Below are positions 53,649 through 64,000 of a stretch of DNA of 64,000 bases, one piece after another. The stretch's first letter is position 1, and each line of letters opens with the position of its first letter. Under the pieces are notes generated by a model. It was given only the letters and a program-made list of their open reading frames with translations. It did not search any database and had not been told where the DNA came from. Origin of the DNA: Streptomyces zhihengii. GTDB lineage: Bacteria; Actinomycetota; Actinomycetes; Streptomycetales; Streptomycetaceae. The stretch is from NCBI RefSeq assembly GCF_016919245.1, contig NZ_JAFEJA010000001.1, positions 4,144,001 to 4,208,000 of the forward strand, written 5' to 3'. Position numbers and translations under genes: made by a program.

Positions 53649-54083
53649 ATGCGCGAGTCGGTTCAGGCCGAGGTTCAGATGAGCTTTCTCGTCTCCGACG
53701 AGCTCTCCTTCCGGATCCCGGTGGAGCTGGGCTACGAGACATCCGATCCGTACGCGGTCCGGATGACGTTCCACCTGCCCGGCGACGCGCCGGTGACCTG
53801 GGCCTTCGGCCGGGAACTGCTTCTCGACGGGATCAACGCGCCGAGCGGGGACGGCGATGTGCACATCGCGCCGACCCGGCCCGAGGCGCTCTCCGACGTC
53901 CACATCCGGCTCCGGGTCGGCGACGACTCGGCCCTGTTCCGGGTGGGCGCCCCACCGCTGGTCGCCTTCCTCGACCGCACGGACAAGCTGGTGCCGCTGG
54001 GGCAGGAGCTCGCTCTCGGTGACTTCGAACTGAGTCTGGAGGACGCGCTGGGCCGGATCCTCGCCGAGGAGAACGCCGGCTGA
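53649..54083 (+). CDS. ssgA: Sporulation and cell-division activator SsgA
   Basis: A 144-residue SsgA-like protein beginning MRESVQAEVQMSFLVSDELSFRIP, which I recognise as SsgA rather than one of the paralogues, with VTWAFGRELLLDGINAPSGDGDVHI and FLDRTDKLVPLGQE. SsgA activates sporulation-specific septum formation with SsgB and FtsZ. The ATG at 53649 is used; the open frame continues upstream but is non-coding. A few residues longer than the S. coelicolor protein. Confidence 0.93.
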   Translation: MRESVQAEVQMSFLVSDELSFRIPVELGYETSDPYAVRMTFHLPGDAPVTWAFGRELLLDGINAPSGDGDVHIAPTRPEALSDVHIRLRVGDDSALFRVGAPPLVAFLDRTDKLVPLGQELALGDFELSLEDALGRILAEENAG

Positions 54084-54108
54084 GCCCGCCGCCGAGCCCG
54101 CCCGGCGG

Positions 54109-55443
54109 CTACCGCTTGCGGCGACGCCCCCGGCCGCCCCGGCCCGGGGCGGCGGCCGCCGTGCCGTCCGGCCGTTCCTGCGGGCGGTCCGCGGAGACCA
54201 CCAGGGCCGCGAGCGCCGTGGTCACGGGCACGGAGGCGACCAGGCCGATCGAGCCGATCAGCGTGCGCACGATCTCCTCCGCCACCAGCTCGCTCGTGGC
54301 GACCGTGCCCACGCTCGACTGCGCGATCGAGAAGAGCAGCAGCAGCGGGAGCGCGGCACCCGCGTAGGCGAGGACGAGGGTGTTGACCACGGAGGCGATG
54401 TGGTCGCGTCCGATGCGGATGGCGGAGCGGTAGAGCGCGCGGGGCCCCATCGAGGGGTCCGCCTGGTGCAGCTCCCAGACCGCCGAGGTCTGGGTCACGG
54501 TGACGTCGTCGAGGACACCGAGCGAACCGATGATCACTCCGGCCAGCAGCAGACCGCTCATGTCGATCTCCGGGTAGAGCCCCTTGATCAGACCGGTGTT
54601 GTCGTCGGTGTTGCCGCTCAGACTCGCCCAGCCGATGAAGAGCGAACCGAGCAGCCCGATCAGCAGCAGCGAGATCAGCGTGCCCAGCACCGCGACCGAG
54701 GTGCGGGCGTTGACCCCGTGACACAGGTACAGCGCGATGAGCATGATCGCGCTCGCCCCCACGATGGCCACCACCAGCGGGTTCGACCCCTGGAGGATGG
54801 CGGGCAGGATGAACATCGTCAGCACGGCGAACGAGGCCGCGAGGGCGATCAGCGCCATCACGCCGCGCATCCGGCCCACCGCGACCACCACGAGCGCGAA
54901 GATGCCCGCCAGCAGCGCGATGGGGAAGTCCCGGTCGACGTCCGTGACCGAGTACTGCAGATCCCGCGGCGCGTCCGGCGCGTAGGCCACGATCACGCCC
55001 TGGCCCTGCTTCAACTGCCGCGGGGCGTCCGGCTGGACGATCTCGACGAAGGTCCGGCCCTTGTCCTGGCCGGTGACGACCTCGACCGTCGCCTTGCCGC
55101 AGTCGCCGCGCTGCGACTCGACCGCCTCGCGTCCCTCGGGGGTCGAGGTGTCCCCGGTGGGCGGCACCTGCGCCGCGTTGACGTCCTTGCAGTCGACCCG
55201 CTCCAGGCTCACCACCTTGCCCTGTTCGGTCTGGCGGTCGAAGCCGACCCCCGAGCGCTCGTGGCCGGGTGTCCCGCCCGGCCACAGCACCGCGAGGCCG
55301 ACGAGGACGGCCGTCGCGAAGGGGATCAGCACCGCGGCGATCACCTTCCGCAGGTGCTGGGAAACGGGCGCGGCCGGCCCGTGACTGTGCACATGACCGT
55401 GGTCGTGGCCGTGCGGTTCGGGGTTCTGCGGCGATGAGGTCAC
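54109..55443 (-). CDS. YibE/F-family membrane protein with His-rich N-terminus
   Basis: A 444-residue protein with an N-terminal segment HGHDHGHVHSHG (residues 11-22), a membrane helix (VIAAVLIPFATAVLVGLAVLW), a roughly 120-residue extracytoplasmic part with several Cys, and then 7-8 membrane helices including AGVIIGSLGVLDDVTVTQTSAVWEL, the YibE/F signature. Function unknown in the family. The His cluster suggests metal binding, but this is not established. Starts ATG at 55443 and converges on ssgA at its 3' end. Confidence 0.82.
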   Translation of the reverse strand: MTSSPQNPEPHGHDHGHVHSHGPAAPVSQHLRKVIAAVLIPFATAVLVGLAVLWPGGTPGHERSGVGFDRQTEQGKVVSLERVDCKDVNAAQVPPTGDTSTPEGREAVESQRGDCGKATVEVVTGQDKGRTFVEIVQPDAPRQLKQGQGVIVAYAPDAPRDLQYSVTDVDRDFPIALLAGIFALVVVAVGRMRGVMALIALAASFAVLTMFILPAILQGSNPLVVAIVGASAIMLIALYLCHGVNARTSVAVLGTLISLLLIGLLGSLFIGWASLSGNTDDNTGLIKGLYPEIDMSGLLLAGVIIGSLGVLDDVTVTQTSAVWELHQADPSMGPRALYRSAIRIGRDHIASVVNTLVLAYAGAALPLLLLFSIAQSSVGTVATSELVAEEIVRTLIGSIGLVASVPVTTALAALVVSADRPQERPDGTAAAAPGRGGRGRRRKR

Positions 55444-55521
55444 CGACAGATCATCGCAAGAACGCGGGGGGCCCTCTGTTCAGCGCGCCAGAGCGGGCGC
55501 TAGCGTGGTGGCACTTTGCAC

Positions 55522-57413
<1,892 letters not shown>

Positions 57414-57418
57414 GCCGG

Positions 57419-57474
57419 GTACGGCGTCCGGGCACGGCGGCCCACGGGGGAGCCGCCGGCCCGGGGCGCCGTAC
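57419..57474 (+). terminator. thiC terminator
   Basis: A large hairpin: outer arms 57419-57433 and 57459-57474 (imperfect), inner stem 57435-57441 with 57452-57458. It is followed by a repeated gcgggcg run to about 57520. Confidence 0.6.
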
Positions 57475-57484
57475 GGCGCACGGC

Positions 57485-57522
57485 CCGGGCGCGGGCGGGC
57501 GCGGGCGGGCGGGCCCGGTGGC
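57485..57522 (+). repeat. Short gcgggcg simple repeat
   Basis: Repeats of cgggcg in the gap between thiC and the next gene; likely neutral low-complexity GC sequence. Confidence 0.5.
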
Positions 57523-57551
57523 CGCCGGGCCGGGCTCCGTGCGCGTGGCGG

Positions 57552-58373
57552 TCAGTCGGGACGGTGCTCGGGGCCCCCGAAGTCGGGGCTGGAGAAGTCC
57601 GGACTGGAGTACCGGGGGCGGCGGCCCGCGGTGCGGCCCTCGGCCGGACTGGAGAACTCCGGGCCGCTGTAGCCGATCTTGGGCATCCGGCCCACCGGGC
57701 GCCCGGCGTCCGTGGGCGCCGGCGCCTCGGGGCGCTCGGCCAGCGCGGCGCGCAGGAACGGCAGGATGCCGCGGTCCAGCAGCGCCTCGCACCACGCCTC
57801 CTTCGCGTCCCTGACCTCGGGTGGCGGCCCGCCGTACGGTTCCTTGTCCGCGACATGGCTGGCGTCGTTGCGCAACGCGGTCAGCAGCAGCGCGACGGCG
57901 GCGGCCAGGATGGCGGCCGCGGTGAGCGCGCCGAAGACCCATCCCGCGGAGAGCAGGGTGTCGGCGAAGGCCGGCGGCGGGCTGAGCATCTTCAGCAGGT
58001 AGCCGACGATCAGGAAGATCGCGGCGGCCGTCCCCGCGAGCAGCGGGGCGAGCACGGCGACCACGGCGGCGACGCCCGCGCCGCTCTCCGCCGCTCCGAC
58101 GGCGGGACCGAGCCCGCCGCCGGTGCCGTGGACGGCGCCGCCCGCGGTGGCGCGCACCTCGGCGCGGACCTTCACGTAGTGCTCGTACTCGGCGGCGGCC
58201 GAGGCGACGATGAGGGCCGTCGCGTTCAGCGCCATGGTGCGGAGCTGTTCGGTGCTCAGCCGTGCCGTACCGGCGGCCGGATCACGGCGTTCCCGGTCGT
58301 CGCGCAGTGCTTCGTCGAGGACTCGCTCGTACTCTGCGCGGTCCTCGGTCAGCAGGTGCGGAGCGCTGTTCAT
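57552..58373 (-). CDS. Membrane protein with C-terminal SSP[DE]F repeats
   Basis: A 273-residue protein. N-terminal hydrophilic helix (residues 1-75), two membrane helices (about 97-123 and 138-168, FGALTAAAILAAAVALLLTAL) and a cytosolic C-terminal part. The end carries related motifs YSGPEFSSP and YSSPDFSSPDFGGP, a Tyr/Phe/Ser/Pro-rich short linear repeat. No family recognised. Start chosen at ATG 58373, 7 nt after GGGGG; an in-frame ATG two codons earlier is possible. Confidence 0.7.
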   Translation of the reverse strand: MNSAPHLLTEDRAEYERVLDEALRDDRERRDPAAGTARLSTEQLRTMALNATALIVASAAAEYEHYVKVRAEVRATAGGAVHGTGGGLGPAVGAAESGAGVAAVVAVLAPLLAGTAAAIFLIVGYLLKMLSPPPAFADTLLSAGWVFGALTAAAILAAAVALLLTALRNDASHVADKEPYGGPPPEVRDAKEAWCEALLDRGILPFLRAALAERPEAPAPTDAGRPVGRMPKIGYSGPEFSSPAEGRTAGRRPRYSSPDFSSPDFGGPEHRPD

Positions 58374-58548
58374 GTGCATCCCCCGATGCTCCGTAAGCCG
58401 CGGATCGCCCGTCGGTGCCGGGCGATGGGGCCTGAACGGAGGAGAGCCTGCTACGGATAAGCCGATGGTAGAGCGGCGACGGCGCGGCGTGACAGAGGGT
58501 TTCCGTAAATCGCCCGTCGCGAAACGGCTCGTACGTGGCGAACCGGCT

Positions 58549-59622
58549 TCAGTCCTGGAGGGGGAGCTGCTGCACGAGGAGCTTTCCGGCCATGGTCACT
58601 CCGCCGTCCATGGCGATGGCGAGTCCGTCCGCGTAGACGTGCGGGCCGTCGACCAGGGGGCGCGCGCCGTCCTCGCCGTCCTCGGTGCCGACTTCGCCGA
58701 GCAGGTACGGGATCGGGCTGTGGCCGTGCACCACACGCCGGCCGCCGTAGGCGGCGAGCAGCTCGCGGACCGCGTCCGGGCCGCCCTCGTCACGGAAGGC
58801 GAAGCGCTTGGTGAACTTGCGGAACAGGTCCCAGCACTGGTCGGCGTCGTTGCGGGTGAGGACCTCGTGCACGGCGTCGTTGACGTCGTCGATCGTGCCG
58901 CCGTAGTCGAGGTAGGCGGTGGTGTCGGAGTGCAGCAGCAGATGGCCGTCCTCCTCGACGATGGCGTCGAGCCGGGCCATCCACTGGAGGTGGACCTCCT
59001 GGAGCCGGTCCATGTCGTACTTCTGGCCGCCGTTGAGCAGCCAGGCCGCCTGGAAGGTGGCGGTGCCGGCCCCCGAGTTGACGGGGGTGTCGCCGAAGCG
59101 CTTCGCGCCCAGCAGCAGCAGCTCGTGATTGCCCATCAGGGCCTTGCAGTAGCCGCCGGCGGCGGCCGCCTCGGCGGAGAGCCGCATCACCAGGTCGATC
59201 ACGCCGATGCCGTCGGGGCCGCGGTCGGTGAAGTCGCCGAGGAACCACAGCCGGGCGTTCCCGGCCGCCCAGCGCAGGTCCGCGTCGATGATGCCCTGCT
59301 CGGCGAGGGCGGCGACGAGTTCCTCGAGGTAGCCGTGGACGTCGCCGACCACGTACAGCGGACCGCGGCCGCCGGGCGCGGGCTGCGGGTCGGGCTCGAC
59401 CCGCACCTGGACGGTGTCGCCCGGGCCGCCGAGGCTGATCACCGGCAGGTCGCGCGCGGTGGGCGTGTAGCCCTCCGGCGCCTCGCCCTCCGGGTACGCG
59501 TTGCCGGGGTGCCCCGGGTCCGCGACCTGCGACTGCACCGGCACCTGAGCATAGGGCGGCACGCGGAAATCGCGCAGTGTCGCCGTCCGCACCACGGGTC
59601 CCTGACCGGCCCCCTGAGTCAT
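58549..59622 (-). CDS. PPP-family metallophosphoesterase
   Basis: A 357-residue phosphatase with an N-terminal linker of about 90 residues and then the metal-ligand motifs GDVHGY, GDFTDRG, GNHEL, LLHSDT and HGHSP, the order of serine/threonine (PPP) and diadenosine-tetraphosphatase enzymes. Substrate unclear. ATG at 59622 with GGAGGGG directly upstream. Confidence 0.88.
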   Translation of the reverse strand: MTQGAGQGPVVRTATLRDFRVPPYAQVPVQSQVADPGHPGNAYPEGEAPEGYTPTARDLPVISLGGPGDTVQVRVEPDPQPAPGGRGPLYVVGDVHGYLEELVAALAEQGIIDADLRWAAGNARLWFLGDFTDRGPDGIGVIDLVMRLSAEAAAAGGYCKALMGNHELLLLGAKRFGDTPVNSGAGTATFQAAWLLNGGQKYDMDRLQEVHLQWMARLDAIVEEDGHLLLHSDTTAYLDYGGTIDDVNDAVHEVLTRNDADQCWDLFRKFTKRFAFRDEGGPDAVRELLAAYGGRRVVHGHSPIPYLLGEVGTEDGEDGARPLVDGPHVYADGLAIAMDGGVTMAGKLLVQQLPLQD

Positions 59623-59819
59623 CGACCCCTCCACACCGTCGCGCCGCCGTTCACCTCTCGGCCCAGCCTGGTCGGGGTGGTCCGCGGTGTCGTTCGCCCA
59701 TCATAGGAATGAGCCCGGCGGTGTGTGACGCACCAGGGGTGATGAATCCTTCCGCACCCCCGGTTCGCCGGTCGATTCATCCCCATTCGGAAGGTCTAGT
59801 CCTGCATAGGGATCGGGCC

Positions 59820-60932
59820 CTACTCGTTGGCGGGCGACCGCGGGGCGCTCACCGTGGTCCGCGGGGGGCGGCGCTGGGAGGACGTCCTGACGATCAGTTC
59901 GGTCGGTATCACCTGCTCGACCGGACGGTCCTCGTCGATTCCCTCGATGGCGTCGATCAGGAGCTGGACCACGGCCGTGCCGATGCGGCGCGGTTTGAGG
60001 GAGAGCGTGGTGATGGGCGGCTCGGTGGTCGCGTAGACCGTGGACTCGCTGCAGCACACCAGCAGCAGGTCGTCCGGGACGCGCAGCCCGTAGCGGCGGG
60101 CGGCGGCCAGCAGATCGGTGCCGTTGGGGTCGAAGAGGCCGTAGACGGCGTCGGGGCGGTCGGGCCGGGCGAGCAGCCGGTCGGCGGCGACCGCGCCCGC
60201 GCACGGGTCGTGCGCGGGGTAGGACTCGTAGACCGGGTCCTGTCCCACGCGCTCGCACCAGTCGAGGTAGGCGGTGGTCGACAGCCGGGTGTAGGTGTCC
60301 GTGGTGGTGCCGGTGAGCAGGCCGATCCGGCGGGCGCCGGCCGCCGCGAGGTGGTCGAGCAGGTCGAGCACGGCGGCCTCGTGGTCGTTGTCGACCCAGG
60401 CGGTGACGGGCAGCGTGCCGGCCGGGCGGCCGTCGGAGACGACCGGCAGGCCCTGGCGGACCAGTTCGGTCACGACGGGGTCGTGGTCGGAGGGGTCGAT
60501 GACGACGGTGCCGTCGAGGGCGACGTTCGACCAGACGTCGTGGCGTGAGGTGGCGGGCAGGATGACCAGCGCGTAGCCGCGGGCGAGCGCCGCCGATGTG
60601 GCGGCTCTGGCCATCTCCGCGAAGTAGGCGAACTCCGTGAAGGTGAAAGGTTCATCCCCGTATGTCGTCACGGTGAGGCCGATTAAGCCGGACTTCCCGG
60701 TACGAAGGGTGCGGGCCGCGGCGGAGGGGCGGTAGCCCAGCCGGTCGGCGACCTCCCGGACGTGCCGGCGGGTGGCGTCCGGGAGTCTGCCCTTCCCGTT
60801 GAGCGCGTCGGAGACGGTCGTGATGGAGACGCCGGCCGCGGCGGCGACGTCCCGGATGCCCGCCCGCCCCTGCCGACTGCCTCTGCGGGATGTTTCCGTC
60901 CGGCTCACCTGGTGCTTCCCTGCTGCTGTCAT
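59820..60932 (-). CDS. LacI-family transcriptional regulator
   Basis: A 370-residue regulator with HTH GIRDVAAAAGVSITTVSDALNGKGRLPDATRRHVREVADRLGYRPSAAAR (about 25-74) and a periplasmic-binding-type sugar domain. No sugar genes are adjacent, so it probably acts elsewhere or on the divergent hisC-type gene. ATG at 60932. A 15-bp inverted repeat lies upstream. The gap 59623-59819 at its 3' side shows nothing assignable. Confidence 0.86.
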   Translation of the reverse strand: MTAAGKHQVSRTETSRRGSRQGRAGIRDVAAAAGVSITTVSDALNGKGRLPDATRRHVREVADRLGYRPSAAARTLRTGKSGLIGLTVTTYGDEPFTFTEFAYFAEMARAATSAALARGYALVILPATSRHDVWSNVALDGTVVIDPSDHDPVVTELVRQGLPVVSDGRPAGTLPVTAWVDNDHEAAVLDLLDHLAAAGARRIGLLTGTTTDTYTRLSTTAYLDWCERVGQDPVYESYPAHDPCAGAVAADRLLARPDRPDAVYGLFDPNGTDLLAAARRYGLRVPDDLLLVCCSESTVYATTEPPITTLSLKPRRIGTAVVQLLIDAIEGIDEDRPVEQVIPTELIVRTSSQRRPPRTTVSAPRSPANE

Positions 60933-61327
60933 GGCGTGCCGATAGTAGGGCGCTGGCGGTGGGTCTGGCCGGTCGCATATGCACGCGTTGACAGGCACGT
61001 TTCTGCATGATCATTAAGCTTCAAAAGCCTTGCTTAGCAAGGAAGTTGGACCCACGGGGTGAGGAGTTGCCGGTATCGGCGCGTGTGGACCTGGCGAGGG
61101 GCCCATGTTGCGAAGAGGTCTCAACTCACCACTACGGGTGATGCGCGCCACGGAGTGAGCCAGGGGCGCGCGCCAGGGCGGCGTGCTCCCCCCCTTCCTT
61201 TCCGCGGGCCATTCGCAGCGGAGCCGAATCCTCATAAGGTGAGCAGTATTGGTGTGCGGAGGCCCGGTGTCCCGTACCGACGCGCACCGCGGTACCGAGA
61301 GGCATGACGGTCTGAGGAGGACCTGCG
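60933..61327. promoter_or_regulatory. Divergent LacI / aminotransferase intergenic region
   Basis: 395 bp. It contains CCTTGCT-T-AGCAAGG (61028-61042), a perfect 7-bp inverted repeat with one central base that may be a LacI-type operator although LacI sites usually have an even centre. No gene or tRNA is visible. The right end has a purine-rich AGGAGGACC before the aminotransferase start. Confidence 0.4.
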
Positions 61328-62413
61328 GTGAGCGAGACGAGTCCCAAGCTCCGCGCCGAGCTGGACGGCATCCCCACGTACAAGCCGGGCAAGCCGGCGG
61401 CGGCCGACGGGCCGGTCGCCTTCAAGCTGTCCTCCAACGAGAACCCCTATCCGCCGCTCCCGGGGGTCATGGAGACCGCGATCGCCGCGGCCCGGAACTT
61501 CAACCGCTACCCCGACATGGCGTGCAGCGGTCTGATGAACGAGCTCTCCGAGCGGTTCGGCGTCCCCGCGACGCATCTGGCGACCGGCACCGGCTCCGTC
61601 GGGGTGGCCCAGTCGCTGATCCAGTCGACCTCGGGCCCCGGCGACGAGGTGATCTACGCCTGGCGCTCCTTCGAGGCGTACCCGATCATCACGCAGATCA
61701 GCGGGGCGACCTCGGTCCAGGTGCCGCTCACCGCGGGCGAGGTGCACGACCTGGACGCCATGGCCGACGCGATCACCGAGCGGACCAGGCTGATCTTCGT
61801 CTGCAACCCCAACAACCCGACCGGCACCGTCGTGCGCCGCGCCGAGCTGGAGCGCTTCCTCGACCGGGTGCCGTCCGACGTGCTGGTGGTGCTGGACGAG
61901 GCGTACCGCGAGTTCATCCGCGACGCGGAGGTGCCGGACGGTCTGGAGATCTACCGGGACCGGCCGAACGTCGCCGTGCTGCGGACCTTCTCCAAGGCGT
62001 ACGGGCTCGCCGGGCTGCGGGTCGGCTTCGCCGTGGCCCACGAGCCGGTGGCCGCCGCGCTGCGCAAGACCGCGGTGCCGTTCGGCGTCTCGCAGCTGGC
62101 CCAGGACGCGGCCGTCGCCTCGCTGCGCGCCGAGGACGAACTCCTCGGCCGGGTCGGCTCGCTGGTCTGCGAGCGCACCCGGGTCCACGAGGGTCTGGTC
62201 GGCCAGGGCTGGACGGTGCCGGAGACCCAGGCGAACTTCGTGTGGCTGCGCCTCGGCGAGCACACCCTGGACTTCGCCGCGGCCTGCGAGAAGGCCGGCG
62301 TCGTGGTGCGCCCGTTCGCGGGGGAGGGCGTGCGCGTGACCATCGGCGAGGCCGAGGCCAACGACGTCTTCCTGCACACGGCGGAGGCCTTCCGCAAGAT
62401 CGTGACCGGCTGA
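61328..62413 (+). CDS. hisC: Histidinol-phosphate/aromatic aminotransferase
   Basis: A 361-residue fold-type-I PLP aminotransferase. [14 protein letters not shown] and NFNRYPD at the N-terminus, [21 protein letters not shown] and the PLP lysine in [14 protein letters not shown] match HisC-type enzymes. Some such proteins prefer aromatic amino acids (Pat/AroJ type), so the true substrate is uncertain; the his operon is not nearby. GTG at 61328 with GAGGAGGACC upstream. Confidence 0.85.
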   Translation: MSETSPKLRAELDGIPTYKPGKPAAADGPVAFKLSSNENPYPPLPGVMETAIAAARNFNRYPDMACSGLMNELSERFGVPATHLATGTGSVGVAQSLIQSTSGPGDEVIYAWRSFEAYPIITQISGATSVQVPLTAGEVHDLDAMADAITERTRLIFVCNPNNPTGTVVRRAELERFLDRVPSDVLVVLDEAYREFIRDAEVPDGLEIYRDRPNVAVLRTFSKAYGLAGLRVGFAVAHEPVAAALRKTAVPFGVSQLAQDAAVASLRAEDELLGRVGSLVCERTRVHEGLVGQGWTVPETQANFVWLRLGEHTLDFAAACEKAGVVVRPFAGEGVRVTIGEAEANDVFLHTAEAFRKIVTG

Positions 62414-62425
62414 CGCCGAGGGCCT

Positions 62426-62468
62426 TTCGTCTGGATCAGGGCACGCCAGCCCGCCAGGATCCAAACGA
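62426..62468. repeat. Copy 2 of a dispersed 43-bp inverted-repeat element
   Basis: 38 of 43 bases identical to 31797-31839, directly after the aminotransferase gene. The arms ttcgtctggatc and gatccaaacga form an imperfect inverted repeat. A change T to C in the left arm is matched by A to G in the right arm of the other copy. Confidence 0.75.
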
Positions 62469-62505
62469 GAGACCCCAGGGCCCGGGCCGTGCCCGGGAAG
62501 CAACA

Positions 62506-62542
62506 CGGGGCCCCCGTGAGCGAGCTGCTCACGGGGGCCCCG
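62506..62542 (+). terminator. Terminator after the aminotransferase gene
   Basis: Perfect 16-bp stem (62506-62521 with 62527-62542) with a 5-nt loop, about 93 bp past the stop codon. Confidence 0.85.
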
Positions 62543-62597
62543 TCGTGTGCCGTGGCCGAAAGGGACCCCCGGCAAACGGTGTGGATTTCGTGTGCGC

Positions 62598-62629
62598 CAT
62601 AATGCTTGTGAATGTGAACGCGTTCACAA
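62598..62629 (+). promoter_or_regulatory. cydA promoter with Rex operator
   Basis: A -10-like CATAAT at 62598-62603 is followed by TTGTGAA (62607-62613) and a TGTGAA-cgcg-TTCACA palindrome at 62613-62628. This matches the Rex operator TTGTGAANNNNTTCACAA known for the redox-sensing repressor Rex, which controls cydABCD in S. coelicolor by the NADH/NAD ratio. Confidence 0.85.
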
Positions 62630-62714
62630 GCTCGCCTGGCTTCTCCCGTACTGCGGGGATATGCGGGGCGCGCGGACCTCGGTCACCACGCCGACGTACG
62701 TAAGGAGAGACGAC

Positions 62715-64000
62715 GTGGATTCGAGCCTCGCACTGGCGCCGGAGACCCTGGCGCGATGGCAGTTCGGCATCACCACCGTCTACCACTTCCTCTTCGTGCC
62801 GCTCACGATCTCGCTCGCCGCGCTCACCGCCGGCCTGCAGACGGCCTGGGTGCGGACCGAGAAGGAGAAGTACCTCAGGGCGACGAAGTTCTGGGGCAAG
62901 CTCTTCCTGATCAACATCGCCATGGGCGTGGTCACCGGGATCGTGCAGGAGTTCCAGTTCGGCATGAACTGGTCCGACTACTCGCGCTTCGTCGGCGACG
63001 TCTTCGGCGCCCCGCTCGCCTTCGAGGCGCTCATAGCCTTCTTCTTCGAGTCCACCTTCATCGGGCTGTGGATCTTCGGCTGGGACAAGCTCCCCAAGAA
63101 GATCCACCTGGCCTGCATATGGATGGTCTCGATCGGCACGATCCTGTCGGCCTACTTCATCCTCGCGGCCAACTCCTGGATGCAGCACCCCGTCGGTTAC
63201 CGGATCGACGAGGAGCGCGGCCGCGCGGAGCTGACGGACTTCTGGCTGGTCCTGACCCAGAACACCGCGCTCACCCAGTTCTTCCACACCATCACCGCGG
63301 CCTTCCTGGTCGGCGGCGCCTTCATGGTCGGCATCGCCGCCTACCACCTGGCCCGCAAGAAGCACATCCCGGTGATGCGCACCTCGCTCCGCCTGGGGCT
63401 GGTCACCGTCGCGATCGCCGGCCTGCTCACCGCCGTCAGCGGTGACCTGCTGGGCAAGGTGATGTTCAAGCAGCAGCCCATGAAGATGGCCGCGGCCGAG
63501 GCCCTCTGGGAGGGCGAGGCGCCCGCGCCGTTCTCGATCTTCGCCTACGGGGACGTGGACGCCGGCCACAACAAGGTGGCGATCGAGATCCCCGGTCTGC
63601 TGTCCTTCCTGGCCAACGACGACTTCAGCTCGTACGTCCCCGGGATCAACGACATCAACAAGGCCGAGCAGGAGAAGTTCGGCCCGGGGGACTACCGGCC
63701 CAACATCCCGGTCGCCTACTGGGGCTTCCGCTGGATGATCGGCTTCGGCATGGCCTCCCTCACCATCGGCATGATCGGCCTCTGGCTGACCCGCAAGAGG
63801 TTCCTGCTGCCGCCCGCGCTGCGCACCGGCGAGGACGAGGTGCCGCATCTGGTCCTCTTCCGGAACAAGGCCCTCGCACCGCGCTTCGCCCGCTGGTACT
63901 GGCTGATCGCCCTGTGGACCATGACCTTCCCGCTGATCGCCAGCTCCTGGGGCTGGATCTTCACGGAGATGGGCCGCCAGCCGTGGGTCGTCTACGGAGT
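62715..64000 (+). CDS. cydA: Cytochrome bd ubiquinol oxidase subunit I (partial)
   Basis: Quinol-oxidising, heme-binding subunit of the bd terminal oxidase; the gene runs off the window with 428 codons visible, nearly full length. N-terminal helix includes TTVYHFLFVPLTISLAALTA, where H24 corresponds to the E. coli CydA H19 heme b595/d-region ligand. FFFESTFIGLWIFGWD follows and GRQPW appears at the very end. The hydrophilic Q-loop region is short, as in Gram-positives. GTG at 62715 with AAGGAGAGAC upstream. Confidence 0.94.
   Translation, partial: MDSSLALAPETLARWQFGITTVYHFLFVPLTISLAALTAGLQTAWVRTEKEKYLRATKFWGKLFLINIAMGVVTGIVQEFQFGMNWSDYSRFVGDVFGAPLAFEALIAFFFESTFIGLWIFGWDKLPKKIHLACIWMVSIGTILSAYFILAANSWMQHPVGYRIDEERGRAELTDFWLVLTQNTALTQFFHTITAAFLVGGAFMVGIAAYHLARKKHIPVMRTSLRLGLVTVAIAGLLTAVSGDLLGKVMFKQQPMKMAAAEALWEGEAPAPFSIFAYGDVDAGHNKVAIEIPGLLSFLANDDFSSYVPGINDINKAEQEKFGPGDYRPNIPVAYWGFRWMIGFGMASLTIGMIGLWLTRKRFLLPPALRTGEDEVPHLVLFRNKALAPRFARWYWLIALWTMTFPLIASSWGWIFTEMGRQPWVVYG

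Noticed and set aside
57414..58548. Possible integrated element between thiC and the phosphatase gene
   Set aside because: I saw no integrase, tRNA attachment site or direct repeats; the region contains only one membrane-protein gene and spacers.

Overview
This is a 64 kb, GC-rich chromosomal segment with high GC at third codon positions and frequent GTG starts. It carries the replication-origin core of a Streptomyces species. The diagnostic features are a dense array of TTGTCCACA-type DnaA boxes between dnaN and dnaA, ten perfect copies of the Streptomyces parS sequence (gtttcacgtgaaac), an ssgR-ssgA sporulation pair, a large DnaA with a very long domain II, FemX-type glycine-bridge cell-wall enzymology, and a Rex-type operator in front of cydA. 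Gene order agrees with what I recall of the S. coelicolor SCO3877 (gnd) to SCO3945 (cydA) region. The species cannot be named from the sequence alone.

Layout: 16-5519 holds gnd, dnaN, oriC and dnaA, all transcribed leftward. 5520-9034 is the rightward rpmH-rnpA-yidD-yidC-jag-rsmG group. 9122-12374 holds parAB with flanking parS sites and a GNAT gene. 12456-22009 is a long leftward series which, in transcription order, is a DUF6049-like secreted protein, MurJ flippase, pseudokinase, ECF sigma factor (SigM-like), zinc anti-sigma factor, then trxB-trxA from their own SigR-type promoter. 22218-26979 has the CCA-adding enzyme, an MFS transporter, inositol-phosphate synthase and a PadR regulator with a palindromic operator. 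27177-34694 has a bifunctional penicillin-binding protein, a GT87 mannosyltransferase-like protein, an alanine-racemase-like protein, FemX and a small membrane protein. 34965-36666 is the rpsF-ssb-rpsR-rplI operon. 36852-40089 has a MATE transporter and dnaB, with a DnaA-box cluster between them. 40290-52452 is a more variable set: PIG-L deacetylase, serine hydrolase, acetyltransferases, MarR-MFS pair, flavohemoprotein, NUDIX, LysR, PLP sulfur-amino-acid enzyme, holin-like, cupin and DUF5326. 52738-54083 is ssgR-ssgA. The right end has a YibE/F-like protein, TPP riboswitch with thiC, a membrane protein with C-terminal repeats, a PPP phosphatase, a LacI regulator, a HisC-type aminotransferase, and cydA running off the end.

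The genes fall into four functional groups: chromosome replication and segregation (oriC, dnaA, dnaN, dnaB, ssb, parAB, parS); protein and RNA biogenesis (rpmH, rnpA, yidC, jag, rsmG, cca, ribosomal proteins); envelope assembly under likely extracytoplasmic sigma control (murJ module, PBP, FemX); and redox or cofactor functions (trxAB, thiC, cydA). I found no tRNA, rRNA, CRISPR array, insertion sequence, prophage, biosynthetic cluster or defence island. The most unusual signals are the repeated merging of parS with terminator palindromes and coding sequence, a 9-residue tandem repeat in DnaA domain II, DnaA boxes next to dnaB and parA, and a dispersed 43-bp repeat whose two copies differ in a pairing-compatible way. 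I did not find a convincing wholly new multi-gene system.
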